NCBI RefSeq assembly: GCF_900149685.1
Contig: NZ_LT702999.1
Coordinates: forward strand, 2,356,001 to 2,420,000
DNA: 64,000 nucleotides
Direction: 5' to 3'
Source: Erythrobacter sp. Alg231-14
Lineage (GTDB): Bacteria > Pseudomonadota > Alphaproteobacteria > Sphingomonadales > Sphingomonadaceae
Shown: positions 27,361-35,545 of the stretch, in pieces
Layout: each line of letters opens with the position of its first letter
Numbering within the stretch: position 1 is the stretch's first letter
Notes under the pieces: generated by a model
What the model was told of the DNA's origin: nothing
The model's database searches: none
The model's input: the letters and a program-made list of their open reading frames with translations, nothing else
Translations under genes and position numbers: made by a program

Positions 27361-28458
27361 TTACAACAACCGCATCTGGCCGCCGACCTCAGGTCGCCGG
27401 AATTGCGAACAATCGAGCTCAAACCGGGCTTTCCCTACTCCCGCGCGTTTGCACGCCACGCGGAACCGGGTGCGCAGCAAATCGGCCCACACGCCGCTGG
27501 GTTTCATGCGGCTGAAGAAATTAGGGTCGTTGTCGCGCCCGTTCCTTATGCTGCGCACGATGCTCATCACTTTGCCCGCGCGATCGGGGTAGTGCACGTC
27601 CAGCCACTCGCGGAACAGGGGCGCGACTTCGTGGGGTAGGCGCAGCGGGATCCAGCCCATGCTGGTTACGCCCAGTTCGGCCGCGCGCGCGACGATCTCT
27701 TCCATAAATTCATCGGTGATCGCAGGGATGATTGGGGAGATGGAGCAATGGGTCTGCACTCCGGCCTCCACAAGCGTGCCCAGCGCTGCCATGCGTTTTG
27801 CAGGCGCGGCACAGCGTGGCTCCAACTTGTTTGAAAGCATCGGGTCGAGAGAGGTCACCGATATCGCCACCGCCACCAATTGGCACGCCGCCAATTCCTC
27901 CAACACATCAAGGTCGCGCAATATGCGATCGGATTTCGTTGTGATGGTGACGGGCTGCCGCGCGTCGAGGCACACTTTGAGCAGATCGCGGGTGATGCCG
28001 TAATCGCGCTCTATCGGTTGATACGGATCGGTGTTGGTGCCCATCGCAATCGCGCGGGGCGTATATCGCCGCTTTGCCAAGGTTTCGCGCAGAAGCTCTG
28101 CCGCGTTGGGCTTTGCGAACAGCTGCGTTTCAAAATCGAGGCCCGGCGATAAGTCGTGATAGGCGTGAGTCGGGCGGGCAAAGCAATAGACGCAGCCATG
28201 CTCGCACCCCCTGTAGGCGTTGATTGAGCGGTCAAAGGGGATGTCGGGCGACTGATTAAAGCTGAGGATGGTTTTGGGGTGTTCTTCGGTCACAGTGGTG
28301 CGCAGTTTGACCGGCGGGCCGTCTTCATGAGCCAGCGCCTGCATATGATCGCGCCAATCGCCATCGGCATGACGCGTTGCCAGTCCAAAACGGGTGGGGA
28401 CGTCCGCCGAAGCCGCGCCTCTGCCGCGTTCAAAGTCTGGATGTTCCGCTGTTTTCAT
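27361..28458 (-). CDS. PA0069-family radical SAM protein (SplB-like)
   Basis: A 365-residue radical SAM protein. The 4Fe-4S cysteines are Cys85, Cys89 and Cys92 in GCEHGCVYC, and the N-terminal GRGA-x-RF motif is characteristic of the PA0069 family, related to spore photoproduct lyase SplB. NAYRGC, TKSDRILRD and LEPRCAAPAKR are also family hallmarks. The true reaction in non-sporing bacteria is not established; a role in DNA photoproduct repair has been suggested by relationship. A perfect alphaproteobacterial LexA box sits 5 bases upstream of its ATG (28464-28478), which suggests SOS control. There is no space for a ribosome site, so a leaderless transcript is likely. Confidence 0.88.
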   Translation of the reverse strand: MKTAEHPDFERGRGAASADVPTRFGLATRHADGDWRDHMQALAHEDGPPVKLRTTVTEEHPKTILSFNQSPDIPFDRSINAYRGCEHGCVYCFARPTHAYHDLSPGLDFETQLFAKPNAAELLRETLAKRRYTPRAIAMGTNTDPYQPIERDYGITRDLLKVCLDARQPVTITTKSDRILRDLDVLEELAACQLVAVAISVTSLDPMLSNKLEPRCAAPAKRMAALGTLVEAGVQTHCSISPIIPAITDEFMEEIVARAAELGVTSMGWIPLRLPHEVAPLFREWLDVHYPDRAGKVMSIVRSIRNGRDNDPNFFSRMKPSGVWADLLRTRFRVACKRAGVGKARFELDCSQFRRPEVGGQMRLL

Positions 28459-28463
28459 TGCGT

Positions 28464-28478
28464 GAACAAATATAGAAC
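28464..28478 (-). promoter_or_regulatory. LexA (SOS) box, GTTC-N7-GTTC
   Basis: On the minus strand the sequence is GTTC-TATATTT-GTTC, the direct-repeat LexA box of Alphaproteobacteria with exact 7-base spacing. The spacer itself contains TATATT, a good -10 hexamer; GTGACA lies 15 bases further upstream as a possible -35. LexA bound here would block the promoter of the radical SAM gene that begins at 28458. Confidence 0.8.
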
Positions 28479-28495
28479 AAAAGGCGTTGTGTCAC

Positions 28496-28529
28496 GCGAT
28501 TTCGCTTTCCTACAGACCGGCGAAATCGC
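28496..28529. repeat. perfect 10-bp inverted repeat between moaB and the radical SAM gene
   Basis: GCGATTTCGC (28496-28505) and GCGAAATCGC (28520-28529) are exact complements separated by 14 bases. On the minus strand it lies downstream of moaB and just upstream of the LexA-controlled promoter. No T-run follows, so either a terminator without a tail or an operator is possible. The rest of the gap 28459-28636 shows no gene. Confidence 0.6.
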
Positions 28530-28636
28530 ATGTCAGTGGGGAAGTGGAGGCAAGAAAAATGGAGGTGAAAGTTTTGGTCCTAGGACCGTGTAACATGCGG
28601 TCCATGTCTCGGTTAAGTGGCTGAAACAATTGGGTT

Positions 28637-29167
28637 TTAGGATTCGCGCAAACGAGGCATAAGCTCAACGAAATTGCAGGGCCTGTTCCGGCTGTCGAGC
28701 TGTTCGAACAGGATGCCATCCCACCCGTCCTTCACCGCGCCGTTCGAACCGGGCAGGGCAAAGATATAGGTGCCGCGCGCAACAACGGCGCAAGCGCGCG
28801 ATTGTATGGTGCTGGTGCCTATAGTCTTAAAGCTGAGCCAGCGGAACAATTCGCCAAAACCGGGAATGTCACGCGCGCCGTCGATCCGGGACAACGCCTC
28901 CGGAGTGACATCGCGTCCCGTTAGGCCGGTTCCACCGGTGCTAACAATGGCGTCGATGTTTGGGTCTTCGATCCAAATGTTGAGATGATCGGCAAGCAAA
29001 CCGGCATCGTCGCGGATGATGGCGCGTTGGGTAAGGGTGTGACCGGCGGTTTTCACGCGCTCTGCGAGGATATCGCCTGACGTGTCATCGTCTGCGGTGC
29101 GGGTGTCGGATACGGTTAGGACGGCAATGTTGATCGGTGTGAACGTCTTGGTCTCATCAATCGCCAT
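28637..29167 (-). CDS. moaB: Molybdenum cofactor biosynthesis protein B
   Basis: A 176-residue protein of the MoaB/MogA fold: NIAVLTVSDTRT at the start, TGGTGLTGRDVTPEAL (the molybdopterin-binding loop) at about 96-112, and the late ALPGSNGAVKDGWDGIL. MoaB-type proteins adenylylate molybdopterin before metal insertion, although in some bacteria MogA carries that role. No other moa or moe gene is in the window. It starts 17 bases downstream of the lytic transglycosylase stop on the same strand, so it may belong to that transcript. Confidence 0.93.
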   Translation of the reverse strand: MAIDETKTFTPINIAVLTVSDTRTADDDTSGDILAERVKTAGHTLTQRAIIRDDAGLLADHLNIWIEDPNIDAIVSTGGTGLTGRDVTPEALSRIDGARDIPGFGELFRWLSFKTIGTSTIQSRACAVVARGTYIFALPGSNGAVKDGWDGILFEQLDSRNRPCNFVELMPRLRES

Positions 29168-29184
29168 TGCGGGTGCTCCTAATG

Positions 29185-31020
29185 CTATTGGCCCAAACTG
29201 GCCCTACGGCCATCGTTCCGGCTTGCATTAGCCATCTGAGGGAATTGTGGCCAGTGTCCTTGGGCCAAAGCGCGACGACTGGGTGATGATACACCGGCGG
29301 CACGTTCGTACATCCAGTAGTTTCGCATGACGATGGATACATATCCGCGCGTTTCCCAATAGGGGATCGATTCCATCCAAAGCAACGGATCGCCAAAGTC
29401 GCGGATTTCGGTGTTCCAACGGCTAACCGGGGACAGTCCGGCATTGTAGGCGGCCATGATCTTGGGTAACTGGCCCTGCGTCGCAGGGCTGTCGCGCAGC
29501 ATTTCAAGATTGCGTTGCCCAAAAGCAAGGTTCACTTCTGGGTCGTTCAAATTGACGTAGGATGCGCTCATATTAAGCCGGGGCGCGTGTTGGCGCACAG
29601 TGATCGGCGTAATCTGCATCAATCCGCGCGCGTTGGCCGAACTTACGGCTCCTGCGCGAAAGTTCGATTCTTGTAGGGCATGGGCAAACGCCAGTGCTGG
29701 GTCGACGCTCCACCCGGTTGTCGGTTGCCAGCGGGCCACCGGAAAACGAAGGGCGCTGTCGCTTTGCATGCCGCGCGGGGCGTAATGGGCCATAAACAAC
29801 TGAGTCGATGGAAGGCCCAATTCGCGGGCCAAACGAGCAATGGCGGGGTAATCACGGGCCCGACCGATGCGGGCTTCGTGGCGCAACACTTCATCGGCCA
29901 AAGCAGGGCGCTCAATCTCGATCAAAGCCGCCGCAATTTGGACGTTGGCGCGATCGGAAATGTCGGACCAATCTCTATCGCTGAAGGGTTGCGGTGCAGC
30001 GGTCGCGGGCAGTTCTACGCCCAATTGATCGATGGCGAGCATGCCATACAAAGTTTCGTCATACCGCGCCGCCGCAGAAAGGTGCTCTTGCGCCTGACCG
30101 GGTTCGCGGCAACGAACCAACGAACGATGCGCCCAGTAATGCGCCGCTGCGGTCAATTCGACGTTAGAGGATTGCTGTGCTGCGGAGGCAAATGCTTCGG
30201 AAGCGAGGGAGCAATAGCCCAGACGCCATGCTGCCAGTCCCGCGACCCATTCGCCTTCTGCGACCCAAGCGCCCGATCCCTGAGACACTGTTTCAGCAAG
30301 GGCGAGGGCGTTTTGATCATCGTTCTCAATGTAAAAGCTCCACGCGACGCGTTGGCGCCATTCGGCGCGGGCGGCGGAGCTTAGGCCGGCGTCGACCTCC
30401 TGCAAGATGGCGTATGCGCCCGACGGATCATCGTTGCGAATGGCGTCCAGCATGTCGGCGCGCGCGCTGGCGGGCAGGGTCCCATCGACAACTGAGCGAG
30501 GACGAATTCGCTTCGACGCTTCGGGTTGGCGGCTAAAGCTTTGCACTTGTGGGAACAGCGGCAGCTGCTCAATGCCGCGCCGTGTGCCAAGTCTGCCCAA
30601 TTGCTCAGATTGGGGCAAGCTGACCCCGGCGTTGAACCAATTGTTGATCTCGGCGGCGCTGACCTGTGGGCTGTTGGCGTGTGTGTAATACTCGGCAAGG
30701 GCAATTTGATGCAGAACGCTGTCTCTGCGCCGCGCCAGCATGGCTTCGACGCGATCCCATTCTTCGCGGTCGATGGCCGCAAAGACATCGCGATAATGTT
30801 GTTGCTCATCACCCGATAGAACCTGTGGCACGGTTTCGCTGCGCGGCGCGCTGCGATTGTAATGCGCGGCCATGCTTCCTGAGACATCACCGGAATAGGT
30901 GTTGGATTGGGCGGCAACCGAGGGCGTCAAAACCATCGCAGCAACAAGACCAAGCGCGGTGAACACCCCGTTCCTCACGGGGCGCCGCTTGCGCTTCGTC
31001 ATTGCTAATGGTTCGACCAT
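29185..31020 (-). CDS. Lytic transglycosylase (Slt70-like) with TPR-like superhelix
   Basis: A 611-residue periplasmic enzyme that cleaves murein glycan strands and forms 1,6-anhydro ends. ATG 31020 has GGAGAT about 11 bases upstream and overlaps the preceding stop by 16 bases; ATG 31002 is the alternative. Residues about 18-38 are a signal peptide. The long helical middle (about 60-420) resembles the superhelical U-domain of Slt70. The C-terminal SLT domain has the catalytic Glu451 in ALQESNF, then ANARGLMQITP and AAYNAGLSPV. Substrate is inferred from the fold. It is the second gene of a minus-strand run UDG-like protein, transglycosylase, moaB. Confidence 0.9.
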   Translation of the reverse strand: MVEPLAMTKRKRRPVRNGVFTALGLVAAMVLTPSVAAQSNTYSGDVSGSMAAHYNRSAPRSETVPQVLSGDEQQHYRDVFAAIDREEWDRVEAMLARRRDSVLHQIALAEYYTHANSPQVSAAEINNWFNAGVSLPQSEQLGRLGTRRGIEQLPLFPQVQSFSRQPEASKRIRPRSVVDGTLPASARADMLDAIRNDDPSGAYAILQEVDAGLSSAARAEWRQRVAWSFYIENDDQNALALAETVSQGSGAWVAEGEWVAGLAAWRLGYCSLASEAFASAAQQSSNVELTAAAHYWAHRSLVRCREPGQAQEHLSAAARYDETLYGMLAIDQLGVELPATAAPQPFSDRDWSDISDRANVQIAAALIEIERPALADEVLRHEARIGRARDYPAIARLARELGLPSTQLFMAHYAPRGMQSDSALRFPVARWQPTTGWSVDPALAFAHALQESNFRAGAVSSANARGLMQITPITVRQHAPRLNMSASYVNLNDPEVNLAFGQRNLEMLRDSPATQGQLPKIMAAYNAGLSPVSRWNTEIRDFGDPLLWMESIPYWETRGYVSIVMRNYWMYERAAGVSSPSRRALAQGHWPQFPQMANASRNDGRRASLGQ

Positions 31021-31799
31021 TCAATCCATCTCCGCCAGAATCGGGCTTTAAGACGAGGCATAGCCATGAGGCTTTCGAGTCCCTCGCTCATCAAGACCGG
31101 TACGTTTCGCGCATTCTGGTTGATTTCGCGTAAATACGTATTCGATTTCGTTGCATCTTGACCGATTAACGGCAAGATACCCGTGCCCAATGCGATCAAC
31201 CTTTGCGGTGAGGCGAGCCCAATATGGTGCAAGGTGACCGCATCCAGCCCCCCGGAGGCCAACGCATCGGTGTCCGCCATGGGTGTGTGCCGGGGCAGGG
31301 CGGACGCGAAATAGATGTCGTCTTCTGCAATTCCGGTCGCTGCAATGATGCGAGACAGCAATTTTCCCTGGGGTCCGCTTAACAATCGGTCGGTGTCCTT
31401 TTCTTCAGGATCGACGACCAACACCATTAAAGCGGCATCTTTCGGCCCCCGTGGCGCAATTCTACCGCGCGGCCCAATTCCGTCCAAACCGGGCGTTTCC
31501 AACCACCATTGCCGAAAAGCGTCCAAGTCTTGAGGAGGGTCTTCCCCAAGAAAATCGGTCCGCGCCACCAATTTTTTATCTGGCGCTTCTGGCGCCGATT
31601 GACCTGCATGTTGCGCCGCAACGGTTTGCGAAGAATTGGAATCTTGAGGGGTTGGAGCCGCATCGACAATCGGATCTTTCAGCCAATCCGTAGCGTCATC
31701 GGAAAAATCGCAATCAACCCCGGCATCGCGCCACCATTGCAGTGTCGCGGTCAATTCACCGGAAAGATCGGCGGGAAAAGGCGTGTTTTGTATGGTCAT
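31005..31799 (-). CDS. Uracil-DNA-glycosylase-fold protein with degenerate active site
   Basis: ATG 31799 is preferred over TTG 31808. The 264-residue protein has a family 4/5-like UDG fold in residues about 120-260: the phosphate-loop GKLLSRIIAATGI (145-157), DIYFASALPRHTP, LIALGTGIL and the C-terminal RFW-RRW helix. However, motif A (normally GEAPG-x-x-E) reads VVDPEEKD at 128-135, motif B (normally HPS) reads SEG at 238-240, and the four Fe-S cysteines are absent (only Cys30). So glycosylase activity is unlikely. The N-terminal 110 residues are an acidic, low-complexity extension. Its role is unknown. Confidence 0.7.
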   Translation of the reverse strand: MTIQNTPFPADLSGELTATLQWWRDAGVDCDFSDDATDWLKDPIVDAAPTPQDSNSSQTVAAQHAGQSAPEAPDKKLVARTDFLGEDPPQDLDAFRQWWLETPGLDGIGPRGRIAPRGPKDAALMVLVVDPEEKDTDRLLSGPQGKLLSRIIAATGIAEDDIYFASALPRHTPMADTDALASGGLDAVTLHHIGLASPQRLIALGTGILPLIGQDATKSNTYLREINQNARNVPVLMSEGLESLMAMPRLKARFWRRWIEWSNH

Positions 31800-31902
31800 C
31801 CTATGCAATGCAGGTCTTGACTGTCCAAACCCCAGTTAGCAAGTGCAGGGTTAGACAAATTTGCGAAGAATTTCGCGACAAAACCAAGGGTGAGAAAAGC
31901 GC

Positions 31903-33549
31903 ATGAGCGAACGGGAATCAATGCCATGTGATGTTGTGATCGTAGGCGGCGGGCCAGCAGGCCTTTCTGCGGCGATCCGGCTGAAGCAAATTAACGAAGA
32001 GCTGGAGGTCGTTGTCCTTGAAAAAGGTTCAGAGATCGGCGCTCACATTCTGTCCGGCGCGGTGGTCGATCCCAAGGCTTTGACAGAATTGTTCCCCGAT
32101 TGGCGCGACATGGATTGCCCCATGGCGGAAACGCCGGTGACGGATAACTGGCACTGGTCGCTCAGCAAGAACGGCAAAACCTCGATCCCACACATCATCA
32201 TGCCGCCATTGATGAGCAATGATGGTTGTTACACCGGATCGCTTGGCAACATGACCCGTTGGCTTGGTGAAAAAGCCGAAGAGATGGGCGTGATGGTGTT
32301 CCCGGGCTTCCCTGCATCCGAAGTGATGTTTGATGATAAAGGCGCCGTTCGCGGTGTCATTACACAAGACATGGGCATCGCCGAAGATGGCAGCCAAAAG
32401 GGCGATTACCAGCCCGGTATGGAAATTGAGGCGAAGTACACCCTCTTTGCTGAAGGCGCGCGCGGATCCCTTACCAAACAAATGAAAGCCAAATACGACC
32501 TAGAGGCCAATTGTGAGCCGCAGGTCTATGGCCTTGGTATCAAAGAGCTATGGGACATTGATCCCAAGAAGCACGTTCCCGGGCGTGTCATCCACACCCA
32601 AGGCTGGCCGCTTTCTGAAAGCGACACTTGGGGTGGGGGCTTCTTCTATCACCAAGCGAACAATCAAGTCGCCATCGGCTTTGTCACCGCGCTGGATTAC
32701 AAGAATCCTTGGGTTTCGCCCTATCAAGAATTCCAACGCTGGAAACAGCACCCGGCGATCCGCGAATATCTCGAAGGCGGCACCCGTGTCGCTTACGGCG
32801 CGCGTGTCATCAACGAAGGCGGCTGGCAGTCTGTGCCAAAGCTTGCCTTCCCCGGCGGCGCATTGATCGGCTGTGCGGCTGGTTTCGTAAACGTGCCGCG
32901 CATCAAAGGCAGCCACACCGCTATGAAGAGCGGTATGCTCTGCGCAGAAGCCATCGCCGCCGAAATTGCTGGTCACGAAAGCCAACCAGAGCTGCAAGGT
33001 TACGAGCCAGCGGTCCGTTCAAGCTGGATCGCAAAGGAATTGAAGCTGGTCCAAAACGCAGAGCCAGCGGTTGCCAAATATGGCGAAGACATCGGCACTA
33101 TTCTGGCCGGCGCAGATATGTGGATGCGGACGCTTAAGATCGGCCTTCCGATTAGCATGAAGCATCACGCCGATTACACCATGACCGGGCGTGCGGATCT
33201 TTACCCAAAGATCGACTATCCCAAGCCCGATGGCGTGATCAGCTTTGATCGCCTGACTAATGTCGCCTTCAGCTTCACCAACCACGCAGAGGACCAACCG
33301 GTTCACTTGCAATTGGGCGATGCCGATCTGCAAAAATCGAGCGAATATGACGTGTTTGGCGGACCGTCGAACCGTTATTGCCCGGCGGGCGTGTATGAGT
33401 GGATTGAGGAAGAGGGCAAGGAGCCACGCTTCCAAATCAACTCGCAAAACTGCGTCCACTGCAAGACCTGCGACATCAAAGACCCCAACCAGAACATCAA
33501 CTGGGTGACGCCAGAGGGTGCAGGTGGGCCTAACTATCCGAATATGTGA
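31903..33549 (+). CDS. Electron transfer flavoprotein-ubiquinone oxidoreductase
   Basis: ETF-QO passes electrons from electron-transfer flavoprotein, reduced by acyl-CoA dehydrogenases, to ubiquinone at the inner membrane. It has 548 residues. The FAD dinucleotide motif GGGPAGLSAAIRL is near residue 14, EKGSEIGAHILSG follows, and the C-terminal 4Fe-4S motif has NCVHCKTCDIKDPNQN with an upstream YCPAGVYEW cysteine. The last residues GGPNYPNM are typical. A promoter region of 103 bases separates it from the divergent UDG-like gene and includes the inverted repeat GCGAA-GAAT-TTCGC at 31863-31876. etfAB are not adjacent. Confidence 0.97.
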   Translation: MSERESMPCDVVIVGGGPAGLSAAIRLKQINEELEVVVLEKGSEIGAHILSGAVVDPKALTELFPDWRDMDCPMAETPVTDNWHWSLSKNGKTSIPHIIMPPLMSNDGCYTGSLGNMTRWLGEKAEEMGVMVFPGFPASEVMFDDKGAVRGVITQDMGIAEDGSQKGDYQPGMEIEAKYTLFAEGARGSLTKQMKAKYDLEANCEPQVYGLGIKELWDIDPKKHVPGRVIHTQGWPLSESDTWGGGFFYHQANNQVAIGFVTALDYKNPWVSPYQEFQRWKQHPAIREYLEGGTRVAYGARVINEGGWQSVPKLAFPGGALIGCAAGFVNVPRIKGSHTAMKSGMLCAEAIAAEIAGHESQPELQGYEPAVRSSWIAKELKLVQNAEPAVAKYGEDIGTILAGADMWMRTLKIGLPISMKHHADYTMTGRADLYPKIDYPKPDGVISFDRLTNVAFSFTNHAEDQPVHLQLGDADLQKSSEYDVFGGPSNRYCPAGVYEWIEEEGKEPRFQINSQNCVHCKTCDIKDPNQNINWVTPEGAGGPNYPNM

Positions 33550-33576
33550 GTTGAGTCGGACATTAGTCAGGCCGAA

Positions 33577-33972
33577 ATGAAAGCTGTCAACGGAGTGAAA
33601 TCAAGAACGGTAGGATGGGAAGCGCTCGCGTTTGTCGCTCTGCTTACTCTGATCCTGGGCTACGCGTTTGGCACAGGCTATCTTCCTGTGCGCTTTTTCG
33701 ATTCCGGCGATTGGAGATCGGCAGACTACTGGAGCGGTCATCGAGTTCAGATGATCGACCATCTGCTTTGGTCGGGTCAGCTCAACGGTCTCACAAAACC
33801 TCAGGTGATTTACCTCCTTGGGCCGGAGACGGAAACCTCATACTTCTCTGAGTTCGACTTCGTATATTCTCTTGGGCCAGAAAGAGGGTTCTTCAGTATC
33901 GACTCTGAATGGCTTGTGATCAACTTCGACGAAAATGGCGTTGTTTCGACCTACCAGATTGTGAGGGATTGA
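33577..33972 (+). CDS. Small membrane-anchored protein, BamE/SmpA-like fold suspected
   Basis: A 131-residue protein with one N-terminal transmembrane segment (about 14-32) and no lipobox. The rest has a helix-helix-beta pattern: QMIDHLLWSGQLNGLTKPQVIYLLG, then FVYSLGPERG and LVINFDENGVVSTY. This order resembles the SmpA/BamE fold (helices with L-x-G-x-x-x-x-x-V-x-x-LLG, then strands ending in F-x-x-G-x-V). The composition is a little lower in GC than its neighbours. Its function is not known. It ends 5 bases before ispE starts. Confidence 0.6.
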   Translation: MKAVNGVKSRTVGWEALAFVALLTLILGYAFGTGYLPVRFFDSGDWRSADYWSGHRVQMIDHLLWSGQLNGLTKPQVIYLLGPETETSYFSEFDFVYSLGPERGFFSIDSEWLVINFDENGVVSTYQIVRD

Positions 33973-33977
33973 AGGTC

Positions 33978-34790
33978 GTGACTCTAACCGAAACCGCATA
34001 CGCCAAGATCAACCTGGCGCTGCATGTTCGCAGGCGGCGCGAGGATGGCTATCACGAGCTTGAGACGCTGTTCGCCTTTGTCGACGCGGGCGACACGCTG
34101 AGCGCCGCACCAGCAGACGAAGACCGCGTGACCACCGTGGGTGAGTTTGCGACTGGTATCGATAACCCGTTCGACAATCTGGTGGCCAAGGCACTTTCCG
34201 TCCTGCCGCGTGCAGAGGGTTTGGAAATCACCCTCGAAAAGGACCTCCCCGTGGCCGCTGGACTTGGAGGAGGCTCGGCTGACGCAGGCGCGGTTTTCCG
34301 GCTGGTTGAGCAGCTCCACGGTCTACCCGATGACTGGCAAACTCGCGCGGCAAAGCTTGGCGCCGATGTGCCGTGTTGTGTGCGCAGTGAAACGGTGATC
34401 GGGCGGGGCACTGGCACTGAGCTGGAGCCGATTGAAAGCGACCTCACCGGCACACCCGTTCTGCTGGTAAACCCGCGCATTCCGCTTGCCACGGGGCCAG
34501 TATTCAAGGCTTGGGATCAGATCGACAACGGCCCGCTCCCGGAAGGGACTGCGCGCCAGATCACACTTGAGGGGCGCAACGACCTCGAAGCGCCAGCGAT
34601 CACGCTGATCCCGGCCATCGCCAAGGTGCTGGAACAACTCGGCAAAGGCCAAGCATGGCTCACCCGTATGTCAGGATCAGGCGCAACCTGCTTTGCGCTC
34701 TATGACACGCTTGACGCCCGCGATGCAGCGGCGGCGCAATTGACCAATGCGCACCCCGAATGGTGGACGCTAGCAGGAAAGCTGCGATGA
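33978..34790 (+). CDS. ispE: 4-diphosphocytidyl-2-C-methyl-D-erythritol kinase
   Basis: IspE phosphorylates the 2-hydroxyl of CDP-methylerythritol in the MEP pathway to isoprenoid precursors. GTG 33978 gives VTLTETAYAKINLALHV, the conserved N-terminal AKINL substrate site, so it is chosen over 33909, which overlaps the previous gene. The GHMP kinase motif PVAAGLGGGSADAG is near residues 92-105, and the third motif MSGSGATCFAL is near the C-terminus. It has 270 residues, normal length. The stop overlaps the next ATG by 4 bases. Confidence 0.96.
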   Translation: MTLTETAYAKINLALHVRRRREDGYHELETLFAFVDAGDTLSAAPADEDRVTTVGEFATGIDNPFDNLVAKALSVLPRAEGLEITLEKDLPVAAGLGGGSADAGAVFRLVEQLHGLPDDWQTRAAKLGADVPCCVRSETVIGRGTGTELEPIESDLTGTPVLLVNPRIPLATGPVFKAWDQIDNGPLPEGTARQITLEGRNDLEAPAITLIPAIAKVLEQLGKGQAWLTRMSGSGATCFALYDTLDARDAAAAQLTNAHPEWWTLAGKLR

Positions 34791-35503
34791 GCCTCCCTTA
34801 CCGCCAGATCGGGACACCAACACGCGGCGGCATCGTATGCGTTTCCGACCACGCCTCAAACCGGGTGCCTGATGATATCGATCTTGGCATCGACCCGGCA
34901 TTAATGAACGAACACATCGCCATCGATATTGGTGTGGAGGGTGTTGCCGAGGCGATGGCCGCAGAGCATAGCATTCCGGCTCATCTAGCGACAATCAGCC
35001 GATTGGTGGTCGACCTTCACCGTGAGGAGGTTCATCCCGGTGTCGTCCCTCCAGAGAGCGATGGGCACCTTGTCCCCGGCAATGCAGGGATCAATATCGA
35101 GGCGCGCCTCGATCGATTTCATCGCCCTTATCACGCTGGATTGGCCCAATGGTTGGATCATGCCGATCCCAAATTGATCATTTCGCTGCACAGTTTTACC
35201 CCAAAACTCGAAACCAGCGACGAAGCGCGACCGTGGGAAGTCGCCTTGTTGTACAATCAGGACGATCGCGCCGCACGGCACGCCATCCGCCTGTTTGAAG
35301 ACTTAGGATTGGTGGTTGGCGACAACGAACCGTATTCCGGCCGACAGCTTAACGCGACTATGAATCGCCACGCCGAGGCTCATGGGCGATATTATTGCGC
35401 GCTGGAAGTGAGGCAGGACCTGATCACAGCCCACGAGGATCAATTGCGCTGGGCTTCGATTGTGGCGGATGTCATGGGAAGGGTTGCGCTCGCGCTCGAC
35501 TAG
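34787..35503 (+). CDS. N-formylglutamate amidohydrolase family protein
   Basis: Members hydrolyse N-formylglutamate in histidine degradation, but many homologues have unknown amide substrates. The 238-residue protein has CVSDHASNRVP, RLVVDLHRE, and SLHSFTPKL, with zinc-binding aspartate, glutamate and histidine candidates, and ALEVRQDLI near the end. No hut genes are nearby, so histidine use is not supported by context. ATG 34787 overlaps the ispE stop, so the two are coupled. Confidence 0.88.
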   Translation: MSLPYRQIGTPTRGGIVCVSDHASNRVPDDIDLGIDPALMNEHIAIDIGVEGVAEAMAAEHSIPAHLATISRLVVDLHREEVHPGVVPPESDGHLVPGNAGINIEARLDRFHRPYHAGLAQWLDHADPKLIISLHSFTPKLETSDEARPWEVALLYNQDDRAARHAIRLFEDLGLVVGDNEPYSGRQLNATMNRHAEAHGRYYCALEVRQDLITAHEDQLRWASIVADVMGRVALALD

Positions 35504-35545
35504 AGGCAGTGCCTGTGTCGTATACCTTAAGTTTCGGGAAATATA

